Positions 1-8,585 of a stretch of 64,000 nt of DNA are shown here, in pieces. The translations under genes and the position numbers were made by a program. The notes beneath the pieces are model-generated. The model searched no databases. It was not told the origin of the DNA and saw only the letters and a program-made list of their open reading frames with translations. Every line of letters begins with the position of its first letter. The stretch's first letter is position 1. Source of the DNA: Nonomuraea angiospora (GTDB lineage: Bacteria; Actinomycetota; Actinomycetes; Streptosporangiales; Streptosporangiaceae); NCBI RefSeq assembly GCF_014873145.1, contig NZ_JADBEK010000001.1:5394001-5458000 (forward strand). The letters run 5' to 3'.

Positions 1-38
1 CATCTTATATGGATCGGCTTCAGCGGGAAGGCGGTGAG

Positions 39-670
39 TCAGTTTTCCTGTTCCGTTATTCGCAGCGCGAGGTACGGCCACCCTGGAAGCTCGATCCTAA
101 CACTGCCCTCGAACACGCCACTGATCGGGGTGATCGTCATGTTCCACGTGTCAATCACCTCGACATGATGAGGTCGTGACGGCAGGTCCAGCGAGACCGT
201 AGCGGGTTGACGGCGCCCCAAGTAGCGCAGCGTCTGCTTGTCGGTGACGGACTCCATGATGGTGCGCAGGAAACCGATGCGGGACGGGCTTTCTCAGTAG
301 AGGGTGCCACCCCTGCTTAACCACGCCCGGTCGCCGTTATTGACGTATGACTCACCATGCCCGGGATAACCGCCTCGGGTGGCACACTCCCAGAATCGGC
401 GCACCAGCTCCTGGCCGGGAATGTTGCCCCAACGCCTGCCCAGGTCGCCCTCGTAGGAGATCTCATCGAGCACCGCGGGCTTGCCGACCTTGTCCAGCCA
501 TTCCGTGGTCAAGGCGGTGTCCCAATGCTGGATGCTCTGATGGCTTATCCACGGCTTGCTGAAATCGTAGATATTTCCCTTCTCCCACATTCGGTTTCCA
601 TTGTGTATCGACAGCAACCGTTCGTACGGATCGATCTGCCGCACGAATCTGAGCAGATCATCCCAGTTTC
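39..670 (-). pseudogene. Glycoside hydrolase remnant (DUF4038/DUF5605 type)
   Basis: C-terminal third of a sugar-cleaving enzyme of the group that combines a DUF4038-type barrel with a DUF5605-like tail. Readable homology starts at NWDDLLRFVRQIDP and includes SIHNGN, FSKPWISHQS and LDEISYEGD. The tail carries TLRYLGRRQP and VEVIDTWNMTITP. The frame is continuous except for one in-frame TGA at 294-296 between SRGGTLY and ESPSRIGFLR, a place where relatives usually have Gly; GGA to TGA is a one-base change. Upstream of about 670 the homology ends close to an IS5 fragment, so the N terminus and catalytic barrel start are missing. Family assignment is from memory of the conserved motifs. It is certainly not a full functional enzyme. 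Confidence 0.6.
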
Positions 671-734
671 GGGTGCCGCGTCCGGGCGGCGGTCGTCCCC
701 GTACTCGCCCCGATCGAGTCCGCGCCGACATCGG

Positions 735-992
735 CGGCTCGCTCGGCTGCGCCGGCGTGGTATCAGATGCACCATCCCTGAAAAGAAGGATCAGGCGGCT
801 CACCGCCGCGCACGTGGATCACGCGGCGGCCGACCTCCCGCCTTCGACAAGGTCGACTACCGCGAGCGCCACGCCGTCGAGTGCGCGATCAACCGGCTCA
901 AGCGCAACCGCGCCGTGGCCACGCGGTACGACAAGCTGGCCGTCCGCTACGAAGCGACCGTGCATATCGCCTGCATCAACGAGTGGTTGTGA
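735..992 (+). pseudogene. IS5-family transposase, C-terminal fragment
   Basis: The reading frame shows LRRRGIRCTIPEKKDQ, GSRGGRPPAFDKVDY, VECAINRLKRNRAVATRYDK and a closing CINEWL, the usual C-terminal third of an IS5-group DDE transposase, including the glutamate (VECAINRLK) of the catalytic triad. The first two thirds are absent. It points away from the glycoside hydrolase remnant and appears to have replaced that gene's 5' part. Confidence 0.75.
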
Positions 993-1058
993 CCAGGGCC
1001 ACGGCTGGGATCCTGCACAATCTGTCCAACGGTGGCCTGTACGTCTGGAAAGGGGCCG

Positions 1059-1403
1059 ATGGTGGGGCGCGAGTACATCCGACTGAAGGCGGAAAACGAG
1101 GGCGGCGAACTCATCGTGGAGCCGTCTGAGGACGCCCTCTACGAGATGATCACTGAGCTCACCCTGCCCGACAACACCTTCGTCATCGTCGAACCAGACG
1201 AAGACGACCCCACCTGGTTCGCCTCAGTCGCCCGCCTCGACGATGGCACCTACGAGGTTGAATACCGCGACCCCCTTCGTCGGTATCACCGCCTCGACAT
1301 CGCGACCGACCCAAGCCGCATCGCGTCCGACGTCACCACCTGGACCGCTCAGGCATCTCGAGCACACGCAGCCCTCAGCCGAGACTCCTCACCCGACTTC
1401 TGA
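1059..1403 (+). CDS. Hypothetical small acidic protein
   Basis: A 114-residue protein of unknown function. The ATG at 1059 is preferred over an upstream start because GAAAGGGG lies just upstream at good spacing. The sequence is rich in Asp/Glu (for example PDEDDPT) and has a strand-like WFASVARLDDGTYEVEYRDP segment, of the kind seen in small immunity-like or cargo proteins. No catalytic motif or membrane segment is visible. Its 3' end overlaps the 3' end of the convergent resolvase pseudogene by 15 bp. It may be a remnant of a larger mobile region, but the frame is intact. No function is assigned. Confidence 0.5.
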   Translation: MVGREYIRLKAENEGGELIVEPSEDALYEMITELTLPDNTFVIVEPDEDDPTWFASVARLDDGTYEVEYRDPLRRYHRLDIATDPSRIASDVTTWTAQASRAHAALSRDSSPDF

Positions 1404-2107
1404 AACAGGCTCTAGTTCGGCCGCGAGTAGGAAGTCGGCGACCTTTCCCGGCATGTCGAGGGCGACCGCCAGCTCCGAGGCCGGGACGTCCTGGTGGACG
1501 GCGGTGTGTTCAGGCATGAGGTCGGCAACGGCCGTGCGGATGGCACCGCGGCTGACGTCGTGTTCGCGGGCAAGGCTGGCGATGAACTGGCCGTCCAGGT
1601 ACGCGGCGCGTACGGCGGCGGCCTTCGCTGCCGTGACGACTGGGCGTCGGCCGCCCTTGTTGCCCTTCGCCTCGGCGGCCCGCAGCCCGTCGTACGTCAG
1701 CTCGCGCTGGAGTTCGCCGGCTGCGGCGAGGGCTGCACCGTGAACTTCACGGTGGACAGCAGTTCTCCGGTGCGCGGGTGGCGGGCGGTGAGGTCCATCG
1801 CGGAGAACGCGCCGTCGTGGATGCGCAGGGCGAGGCGGCCGGTGTGGAGGACGTCGAGCACGTCGAGGATGTGCTGGGTGCCGCGCACGAGGCGGAACAT
1901 CTCGGAGATGTGCCCGGTGTCGCCCGGCCGTGCGTAGGCGAGCAGCTCGCCGAACTTCGTTCGTTGCAGCGGGTGGAGGCGGCTGGAGGTGCCGGCCTCT
2001 TCCTCGAAGAGAATCGGGTCCTCGATCCCGGCCTCGTCGAGCACGAGGTTTTGACGGCCGGTCGACCGCTGGTCGGTCGACACCCGCTTGTAGACCAGGC
2101 TGGCCAT
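1389..2107 (-). pseudogene. Serine recombinase (Tn3-type resolvase), frameshifted
   Basis: The N-terminal catalytic domain begins MASLVYKRVSTDQRS, with the nucleophilic serine in RVS, and continues through ISEMFRLVRGTQHILDVLDV and TGELLSTVKFTVQ. The reading frame then shifts near 1735 to AALAAAGELQREL, followed by KGNKGGRRPVV and a C-terminal helix-turn-helix (FIASLAREHDVSRGAIRTAV). Joined, the two frames give one complete small resolvase/invertase of about 235 residues. Such proteins resolve Tn3-transposon cointegrates or invert DNA. A Tn3-like transposase tail lies at 5772-5900, so this may be the old tnpR of the same transposon. The frameshift would abolish DNA binding. Confidence 0.8.
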
Positions 2108-2539
2108 GCCGCTCCCCTGTTTCGATGTCGCATTCGACCCTAGCTGTCAGCAAACCCTGTCATCAGCCTCCATCGGATCTCATTGGATCCGAGCCGCGAA
2201 CAGGCCCCGAAAAGTCCGGGTTCATTGGACGCCCGTCGCGCCTGTCGTCATTCGATCGTTTGACGACAGCCGAGTGGCAGCCTGCCGGTGGTCAGGCCTC
2301 GCATCTTCTCTCAGGCCCTCGCTGGGTGTCCCTGTGATGACGGGGTGCGGTTCTGGTTGTCGGCCTGGCTGCTGGGCCTTGACGGCGCCGATCCGGGCGG
2401 TGCGCGGCACGCGGATGGCCTGGGGGTTCCATCCCGTGAGCGCTGCCAAAATCGACGCGGTAACGATAAAAATCGACACGGTGTAGACTTTTACTGAAAA
2501 GGGCGACCCGGCTCCTCGCGAGACCTCTCTGGAGGAACA
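2108..2539. promoter_or_regulatory. Intergenic region with two direct repeats upstream of SDR gene
   Basis: No convincing gene is seen in these 432 bases. Two near-identical direct repeats, AAAATCGACGCGGT at 2448 and AAAATCGACACGGT at 2469, start 21 bp apart (two helical turns). A TAGACT box follows at about 2484, some 50 bp upstream of the SDR start. This is the natural place for the operator bound by the TetR protein encoded just downstream. The assignment is inferred from position and spacing. Confidence 0.4.
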
Positions 2540-3388
2540 ATGGAGAAGCAGAACTGGCTCATCACCGGCGTCAGCACGGGCCTGGGGCGCGCTTTCGGCC
2601 AAGCCGCCCTGGCCGCCGGGCACACCGTCATCGGCACCGTCCGCTCCGAGAAGGACCTGCGGGCCTTCGAAGAGCTCAGGCCCGGGCACGCTCACGGCCG
2701 TATCCTGGACGTGACGGACGGTGACGCCGTCTTCGGCGCGGTCGCGGAGGTCGAGCGGAGCATCGGCCCTCTGGACGTCGTCGTCGCCAACGCCGGCTAC
2801 GGCCTGGAGGGAACCTTCGAGGAAACCCCGCTGGCCGAGGTGCGACGGCAGTTCGAGGTGAACGTGTTCGGGGCGGTGGCCACCCTGCAGGCGGCGCTGC
2901 CCCACATGCGCCGCCGCCGCCGCGGACACCTGATGGCCGTCACCTCCATGGGCGGGCTCATGGCCGTGCCCGGCATGTCCGCCTACTGCGGCAGCAAGTT
3001 CGCCCTGGAGGGAATCCTGGAGGCGCTGGGCAAGGAAGTCGCGCAGTTCGGAATCCATGTGACGGCGATCGAGCCCGGCTCCTTCCGCACCGACTGGGCC
3101 GGACGGTCCATGGCACGTGCGGCGCGGACCGTCGACGACTACGACGAGTTGTTCACCCCCATCCGCGAAGCGCGACAGAAGGCCAGCGGGAACCAGCTGG
3201 GCAATCCGGCCAAGGCGGGGGAAGCGGTCGTGCACATCACGACGGTCGAGCAGCCGCCGGCCCACCTCGTCCTGGGCTCGGACGCGCTGCGGCTGGTCAC
3301 CGCCGCGCGCACGGCCGTGGACGAGGACATCCGCGCGTGGGAGACACTCTCTCGTACGACCGACTTCGCCGAGGGCGCTCAGCTCTGA
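2540..3388 (+). CDS. Classical short-chain dehydrogenase/reductase
   Basis: A 282-residue NAD(P)-dependent oxidoreductase that would reduce a carbonyl or oxidise an alcohol on an unknown small substrate. The Rossmann glycine motif TGVSTGLG is at residues 9-16, NAG is in VVANAGYG, and the active-site YCGSK has Tyr149 and Lys153. The C-terminal extension and the start MEKQNWLITGVSTGLG resemble SDRs annotated as oxidoreductases or short-chain dehydrogenases in actinomycetes. GGAGG lies 5 bases before the ATG. The stop overlaps the start of the downstream TetR gene (TGATG), so the two are translationally coupled and the TetR protein probably controls this enzyme. The cytoplasmic substrate cannot be told from sequence. 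Confidence 0.9.
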   Translation: MEKQNWLITGVSTGLGRAFGQAALAAGHTVIGTVRSEKDLRAFEELRPGHAHGRILDVTDGDAVFGAVAEVERSIGPLDVVVANAGYGLEGTFEETPLAEVRRQFEVNVFGAVATLQAALPHMRRRRRGHLMAVTSMGGLMAVPGMSAYCGSKFALEGILEALGKEVAQFGIHVTAIEPGSFRTDWAGRSMARAARTVDDYDELFTPIREARQKASGNQLGNPAKAGEAVVHITTVEQPPAHLVLGSDALRLVTAARTAVDEDIRAWETLSRTTDFAEGAQL

Positions 3389-4002
3389 TGCCCGGCCACC
3401 ATTCCGCGCGCAGCCGTCGTACCACCGAGCGCAAGGGGGATGTCCGGGAGCGGGCCATCCTCGACACCTGCGAAGCCCTGCTGGCACACAAGGGCTACGA
3501 CGCCATGACCGTCGGCGACATCGCCCAGGGCGCCGGCATCACACGCGGGGCCCTGTACTTCTACTTCGGCTCCAAGCAAGAAGTGGTCACGGCACTCGTG
3601 ACCAGGACCGTCGAGCACCTGTGGGAACGGTCCCAGGTCACCGCGCAGACCGACGAGCCACGCCAGGCCATCGCAGCAGCCATGCAGCGCACGGTCGAGC
3701 TGTGGAACGAACACGGCCCGGTCATGCGCACGGCGATCGACCTGTCGTTGACCGTGCCGGAGATCGGTGAACTGTGGAAGCACACGGCTGACCTGTTCAT
3801 CGCGGCCATCACCGCCGTCCTGGAACGCGCCGGCATCCAGGCCGGCGCTGCACCGGACCAGGCCTCGGCGATGGCACGCGCCCTGTGCTGGATGATCGAG
3901 CGGACCTTTTACCACGCTTCACAGGAATCCCGCGAGAAGCTCCAAGAGACGTCGGCGACATGCGAACACATCTGGCTGACCAGCGCCGGCCTGATCACGT
4001 GA
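3388..4002 (+). CDS. TetR/AcrR family transcriptional regulator
   Basis: A 204-residue repressor. The helix-turn-helix is in MTVGDIAQGAGITRGALYFYFGSK, at about residues 35-60, preceded by the typical first helix ERAILDTCEALLAHKGYDA. The C-terminal part is all-helical and would bind a small ligand. The ATG at 3388 overlaps the TGA of the SDR gene and there is no separate ribosome binding site, so translation is coupled. An upstream in-frame start inside the SDR gene was rejected. The likely operator is the pair of direct repeats at 2448-2482. The natural ligand is unknown. Confidence 0.9.
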   Translation: MPGHHSARSRRTTERKGDVRERAILDTCEALLAHKGYDAMTVGDIAQGAGITRGALYFYFGSKQEVVTALVTRTVEHLWERSQVTAQTDEPRQAIAAAMQRTVELWNEHGPVMRTAIDLSLTVPEIGELWKHTADLFIAAITAVLERAGIQAGAAPDQASAMARALCWMIERTFYHASQESREKLQETSATCEHIWLTSAGLIT

Positions 4003-4128
4003 GGTATCCGCCAGGGACGCGGTGAGGCGCGGAACCATGAAGTCCGAGTCGAGCCTTGCCCCCGTGAAGTGGACACCTTTTCGCGTCGCCCAGCAGGCGG
4101 GCCGCCAGCCGGCCTCGACAAACCAGGG

Positions 4129-4794
4129 TCATCCCCCTGCGGGAGGCAGGAGGGGCATGATCTCGGCCGCCGGGCGGCCTGTGTGCAGGCTGAGCAGATC
4201 GGCGATTAGGTGGTCCAGGGGCGGCCAGGGAAGGTCTCCGTGGTCGTTGTAGAGGCTGACCAGGCCGTGCAGCCCGGTCCAGAGTAGGAGGCCCGCCTGC
4301 CATTGCTGCTCCGTCGAGGACAGCCTGTGCCCCCCCTCGGCGGCCGCTGCCAGGGAGGCCGTGACGGCCTCGAGTGGTTCGGCTCCGGCGCCGTGCGCTG
4401 ACCCCGGGATCAGGTCGTCCGGCATGCGCCCGCCGAAAAGGGTGCGGTAGTGGCCGGGCTGGTCGACTCCCCAGCGTACGTAGGCGGCGCACCGGGCGGC
4501 GAGGTCGGCCAGCGGGTTCAGGGCGGACTGCGCGGCTTGGTCCATCAGGCGCGCCAACTCCGCGTAGCGCAGTCGCAGCACGTGCTGGACCAGCGCGCTC
4601 AGGTCGGGGAAATGGCTGTAGATGCTGGCCGGTGCCACCCCGACCTCGCGTGCGACCTGCCGCAGGGTCAGCGTCTCCGGCTGGTCGAGGGTGGACAGCA
4701 GCTTTGCCGCGGCGTCCACGAGTTGGGCCTTGAGTACCTGTCCCTGCCCGCGCGGATTACGGCGACGGGGAGCGGACTGCTCCTGCGGCGACAC
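4129..4794 (-). CDS. TetR family transcriptional regulator
   Basis: A 221-residue repressor divergent from the NAD(P)-binding gene at 4930. The DNA-binding helices are LTLRQVAREVGVAPASIYSHF, followed by a helical ligand-binding domain (LDLAARCAAYVRW, LLLWTGLHGLVSLY). The GTG at 4794 is chosen because AGAAGGGAG lies 6 bases upstream; an ATG at 4878 lies in the promoter region and has no ribosome binding site. The intergenic region holds overlapping divergent promoters with a repeated CCAACAGTTGTT element, so this protein most likely represses both itself and the neighbouring oxidoreductase-like gene. Confidence 0.85.
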   Translation of the reverse strand: MSPQEQSAPRRRNPRGQGQVLKAQLVDAAAKLLSTLDQPETLTLRQVAREVGVAPASIYSHFPDLSALVQHVLRLRYAELARLMDQAAQSALNPLADLAARCAAYVRWGVDQPGHYRTLFGGRMPDDLIPGSAHGAGAEPLEAVTASLAAAAEGGHRLSSTEQQWQAGLLLWTGLHGLVSLYNDHGDLPWPPLDHLIADLLSLHTGRPAAEIMPLLPPAGG

Positions 4795-4862
4795 CTTGGC
4801 TCCCTTCTGACCAGGCTGAACGATTGAGCAGCAGGGGTTCACCGTACATCCGGGTCTCGCCT

Positions 4863-4916
4863 TGACAGCAATAACCAACAGTTGTTTAGTTATTTCGCCA
4901 ACAGTTGTTCAGTCAA
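4863..4916. promoter_or_regulatory. Overlapping divergent promoters with TetR-type operators
   Basis: On the plus strand TTGACA (4863-4868) is followed after 18 bp by TAGTTA (4887-4892). On the minus strand TTGACT (complement of 4911-4916) is followed after 18 bp by TAACTA, which is the complement of the same 4887-4892. Two direct repeats, CCAACAGTTGTTTAGT at 4875 and CCAACAGTTGTTCAGT at 4898, cover both spacers. The dyad AACCAAC...GTTTAGTT also fits a TetR operator. One bound repressor would block both promoters. All of this is read directly; function is inferred. Confidence 0.65.
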
Positions 4917-4929
4917 GGGATGGATCATC

Positions 4930-5541
4930 ATGCGCATCGCCATACTGGGAGCGTCGGGGCGGACCGGCGGCACGCTCGTGCGTCAAGCGCTGGAGCGGGG
5001 GCACGACGTCGTGGGACTGGTCCGGACGCCGGCCGCGTTCGCCGTGCCCGCGCCGCGGCAGGTCGAGGTCCGCAAGGCGGATGTCACCGACCCGCGGAGC
5101 TTCCCCGACCTGGCCGACGTCGACGTGACCGTCTCCGCCATCGGCATCGCCAAGGGTGACGGTCCGGGCGCACTGGTCGCCGGAGCCAGGGTGCTCGCGG
5201 CGGCCGGCGTCCGCACGGTGTGGCTCGGCGCACTGGGCTCGGGCGTGTCAAGCCGGTCGGGCGGGCTGATATACGCGGGGGTGATGCGGATGTTCGTCGG
5301 CTCGGAACTGGCCGAGAAGGCCGAGGCCGACCAGATCGCGCTCGCCGCCGGCGCCACGGTCTTCCACGCCCCGGACGTCACCGACGGCCCCCTCAGTTCC
5401 GCCGGCCGCATCGTGCCTTTGGCGGAACTGCGGCGCCCCCTGCTCCCGCCCCGGATCTCCCGAGCCACGCTGGCCTCCCTGCTGCTGGACGAGGCGGAGA
5501 CGAACAAGCACGGCAGCGGAATCGCCGTACCCCTCAGCTAG
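4930..5541 (+). CDS. NAD(P)-binding (NmrA/atypical SDR) protein
   Basis: A 203-residue protein with an N-terminal nucleotide-binding loop, ILGASGRTGGTLVRQALE, where GASGRTGG is the GxxGxxG motif, followed by VVGLVRTPA. No YxxxK active site is present. This fits the atypical SDR group of NAD(P)H-sensing or reductase proteins (NmrA/YwnB/SDR_a5-like). The ATG at 4930 has AAGGGA just upstream. It is divergent from a TetR gene with a shared operator region. Proteins of this group sense redox state or reduce small carbonyls, and the substrate here is unknown. A broken SDR gene follows 85 bp downstream and was probably co-transcribed before it decayed. Confidence 0.8.
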   Translation: MRIAILGASGRTGGTLVRQALERGHDVVGLVRTPAAFAVPAPRQVEVRKADVTDPRSFPDLADVDVTVSAIGIAKGDGPGALVAGARVLAAAGVRTVWLGALGSGVSSRSGGLIYAGVMRMFVGSELAEKAEADQIALAAGATVFHAPDVTDGPLSSAGRIVPLAELRRPLLPPRISRATLASLLLDEAETNKHGSGIAVPLS

Positions 5542-5626
5542 CCCTCGGCTGACACGACGTTCGGAACAAGACCACCCGGGCGAATCAGCTGTCGCCCGGC
5601 GCGAGGAACCGCGCCGAAAGGACACC

Positions 5627-5755
5627 ATGAGCAACTTCGCCGACAAAATCGGACTCGTGACGGGCGCCGGAAGCGGCATCGGCCGCGCGGCGGCGATCGA
5701 GCTGGCTCGGCAGGGCGCCATCGTCGCCGTCGCCGACATCGACGAGGCCACAGCG
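5627..5755 (+). pseudogene. SDR oxidoreductase, N-terminal stub
   Basis: Starts with a good ribosome binding site (GAAAGGA) and reads MSNFADKIGLVTGAGSGIG then RAAAIELARQGAIVAVADID, a normal Rossmann-fold SDR N terminus with TGAGSGIG. After about 43 residues SDR homology stops abruptly and the DNA switches to a different coding frame matching a transposase tail (5772-5900). The rest of the dehydrogenase is lost. It sits in the same orientation as the upstream NAD(P)-binding gene. Confidence 0.8.
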
Positions 5756-5771
5756 GCGGCTGTCCCCGCGG

Positions 5772-5900
5772 GGCCACGCCCACCTCAACTGCCTGGGCCG
5801 CTACGCGATCGCTTCCTCGGCCCCGGACAAGGGCCTGCGGCCGCTCGGCGCGGTGGCGTTGCCCGAGGCTGGCATCGCCAGTGCCACTGTCCTGGCCTAG
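5772..5900 (+). pseudogene. Probable Tn3-family transposase, C-terminal tail
   Basis: The frame GHAHLNCLGRYAIASSAPDK then GLRPLG ending at TAG 5898-5900 resembles the last 40 or so residues of Tn3-type transposases from streptomycetes, which end in an N-x-LGRY and LRPL pattern. It is fused directly to the SDR stub, which marks a deletion or one-ended transposition junction at about 5756-5771. The identification rests on motif recall and is moderate at best. Confidence 0.4.
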
Positions 5901-5966
5901 AACTCCCGAAGCTGCGGCGAGCCGACACAACCCCGCGTCCGGCTCCGGAGCGATGCTCTTCTGATC

Positions 5967-6007
5967 GTTAACGTGCGGGACCGTGGGGTGTGTTCTCATA
6001 AGTCGCC
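5967..6007. repeat. Candidate Tn3-type terminal inverted repeat
   Basis: GTTAACGTGCGG begins 67 bp after the presumed transposase tail and runs to CATAAGTCGCC. Tn3-group ends characteristically carry a TTAA(C/G) at their inner edge at about this distance from the transposase stop. The partner end was not found in the window, so this is only a candidate. The rest of 5901-6108 shows no gene. Confidence 0.2.
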
Positions 6008-6108
6008 GACTCCGGCAGGGCTCTCGCGTCGAGGGCTGAGAGCCTGCCGGGCGGGTGGGCCTTTAGCGGTGGGTGATCCACCAGATGGCCAGGGTGATGG
6101 GGGCGGCG

Positions 6109-7246
6109 CTAACCCGTTATCAGGGTTCTGGCCTTCCTGAGTGGCTCGAAGAGGGCGAGGTCCTGGTTGGTGAGGATGACGATGGTGTAGCCCTTGGTGG
6201 GAAACATGTCCAGCTCACTCCAGTAGCCGGGGATGCCGCCGTTGTGGCCGACCACGCGCACGCCGTTGCGCAGCTCGTCGCTGAAGCCATAGGCGTACTT
6301 GCTGTCCTTGTTCAGGCCTTGCACCTTGCCCTCCATGACGGTCCGGGTGAGCTTGGCATTGAGCAGCCGGTGTCCCCTGCAGGGCCTGGGCGAACTTGAG
6401 CATGTCGCCCACGGTGGAGATGGCGCCACCAGCGGGCGACGCCCCGTCGGGCTGGTCGCCGAGGTCGCGTAGCTCGCCCTCCGGTGTGGTGCCGTCCATC
6501 GTCGGCATGCCGACCCACTGGCCGTTCGTGTCGAACAGTGCGTAGGGATGAGCCATGCGCTTAACCTTGACGGGCGTCCAGGGGCCGAGGAAGGTGTCGT
6601 GCATCCGCGCGGGCGTCAGGATGTGCTTGCGGACGTAGTCGGCGTAGTCCTGCTTGCCCACCTGCTCGATGATCGCGCCCAGGACGATGTAGCCGGCATT
6701 GCTGTACTGCATCTTCGTGCCCGGCTCGGACGTCAGCGGCTGTTTGACGATCTCCTTCATCAGGACGTCGACGTCGGTCTGCGCATGGTTGTTCCCGGGA
6801 ACCTCGCCCATGCCCGAGGTGTGGGTGAGGAGGTGATGAACGGTTACCGTGTCGGCGATCTCGTTCGGGAACCCCTTGACGTACGTGCCGATCGTGTCCT
6901 GGAAGGAGACCTTGCCTCTCTGGACGAGCTGGGCGACGGCGACGCCGGTGATCATCTTGCCCATGGAGCCGATGCAGAACCGCGTCTGCAGCGTGTTGAC
7001 CTCGTTCCCAGCCTTGTCGGCCATGCCGTAGGCGTTGTTCAGTACCGGCTGGCCGTTCTTGGCCACCAGGACCGCTCCCGAGAACTTCCCGGCAGCGGCC
7101 AGTTCCTTCAGATAGGCATGAAAGGCACGCCAATCTTCTCGTGAGGGCACAGCGGCCGCGGCCGCCGCCCGCGCGACCGGCCGTCCGGCGGCGGCAAGCG
7201 CCATCAGCAGCGCTCCGCCGACAAAGGCCCTACGGCTGACAACCAT
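6109..7246 (-). pseudogene. Secreted serine beta-lactamase-like hydrolase, frameshifted
   Basis: A class C beta-lactamase/penicillin-binding-like serine hydrolase. It starts MVVSRRAFVGGALLMALAAA, with the twin arginines and hydrophobic stretch of a Tat signal, at ATG 7246 behind AAGGA. The catalytic motifs are Ser94-Met-Gly-Lys97 (IGSMGKMITG), QYSNAGY as the YxN element, and HNGGIPGYWS as the KTG equivalent. After FAQALQG (near 6378) the frame changes, and the C-terminal part continues as LLNAKLTRTVMEGKVQG to the TGA at 6109. Rejoined, the protein would be about 378 residues, normal for the family. Without the correction the third motif is lost. Substrate unknown (D-aminopeptidase or esterase activity is equally possible). 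Confidence 0.85.
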
Positions 7247-7313
7247 GGAGATATTCCTTTTCAAGAGTGCATCGACAGGAGGCTGCATCACGCTGTTGCC
7301 GCCGAGGCCCCGG

Positions 7314-8472
7314 CTACCGGGCGCCACGTCGATGCCGTTGATCGGCTCGCGGGGTCCGGAGGCTCGTGGACGCAGGTCGCGGTGGATGGACGCCTCCGGT
7401 CATCGGCTGGGCATACTTGTTGGTGCGGACCGTGACCTGGGCAAACCGGTCGACACGCGGAGTGAACCAGCGGCCGGTCTCGAACGGCTCGGGCGGCAAC
7501 GGCCCCAGCAGCGGCCGCTCGATCGCCAGAAACTCCCCAACGGTCCGGCGGGCCTCGTCTGCGACGTCCCACTCGTCGATCATCGCGTTGAGAGCCTGAA
7601 CTGATGGCACGTCCGGGACGGGGACAAGATGGTTGCGCCGGAACCAGCCGATCTGCCCTTCCACCCCGCCTTTCTCGTGCGCGCCCTCGATGCCGGGCCG
7701 GCAGTAGAAGGCGTCCAGGCCCCAATGGGAGCGGAACGCGGTCCACCGATCGGTCTCCGCCCTCGACCGGCTGAACCCGATCACCTGCGCGACCGCGGAC
7801 TTGAGGTTGTCGTAGCGGATCTTCCCGACCGGTATTCCCCCCAGGACGCGGAACGCGTGCTCGTGGCCCTCAAAGAGCGCCTTCTGCCCGCCGGACAGGG
7901 AGACCCGGTGGACCGCCTTGCCGGAGAACCACAGCCGCAGGCAGAACAGGAAGCATTTGACGTCCTGCCCGGCCAGCCGGATCACGACCTCGCCGAAGTC
8001 GACTTCCGCCTCATCGCCGGGACGGTGCGACTGCCGCACGAACACCTCGGCCGGGCCCCCGGCCGGCCTCCGACCGGATCTACGGCTTGCGCTCGGCGAC
8101 GTAGGCCCGGACCACGGGATAGGACACGTCCGGCATCCTGTGCTCGTCCATCAGCCGGTGCCAGATCCTCGTGACGGTGTGCCGCTGCTTGCGCGGCGCG
8201 TCCAGGTCCGCTTTCAGGATCTCATCGATCGCCGGCTTGAACGGGTCCAGCTTCGACGCCCTGGGCGGCAGTTGCTTCCGCGGCTCGTGCCACGCAGACG
8301 CCATGGCCTTGCCGATCGTCCGCCGGCCAACCCGGTACTTCTTCTCGATCACACGGCCAGACATCCCCGTACGGGCATCCCGGCGGATCGCGGCGTACAG
8401 ATCGACCTTCGACGAGGGCATGAGGGACGCTCCTTCATCACGAAGCGCATCCAGCGTCTCACCGTAAGCCAC
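7314..8472 (-). pseudogene. IS21-family transposase (IstA), broken
   Basis: N-terminal part 8472-8080 (helix-turn-helix in MSGRVIEKKYRVGRRTIGKA, then VVRAYVAERKP) ends at a TAG where IS21 proteins continue QIRxEAG; CAG to TAG explains it. About 30 bp on, a one-base shift moves the frame to FVRQSHRPGDEAEVDFGEV and the DDE core: Asp in EVDFGE, Asp in RYDNLKSAV and Glu in KGGVEGQIGW. The C terminus is lost after VRTNKYAQP, about 7370. No istB helper ATPase is present. The element therefore cannot move by itself. Confidence 0.85.
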
Positions 8473-8585
8473 GCTATGCGGTCAAAACTCACGAACGACG
8501 ACTTCAGCGAAGCTGAACCGCGGTCACACACGGCGAGCAACCGCGGTCAACTCTCGCGGACAAAACCACGGGAGAACGTCCGGCG

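Noticed and set aside
2222..3487. Minus-strand frame of 421 codons opposite the SDR gene
   Set aside because: Shadow of the SDR and TetR genes; low-complexity composition and no start signal.
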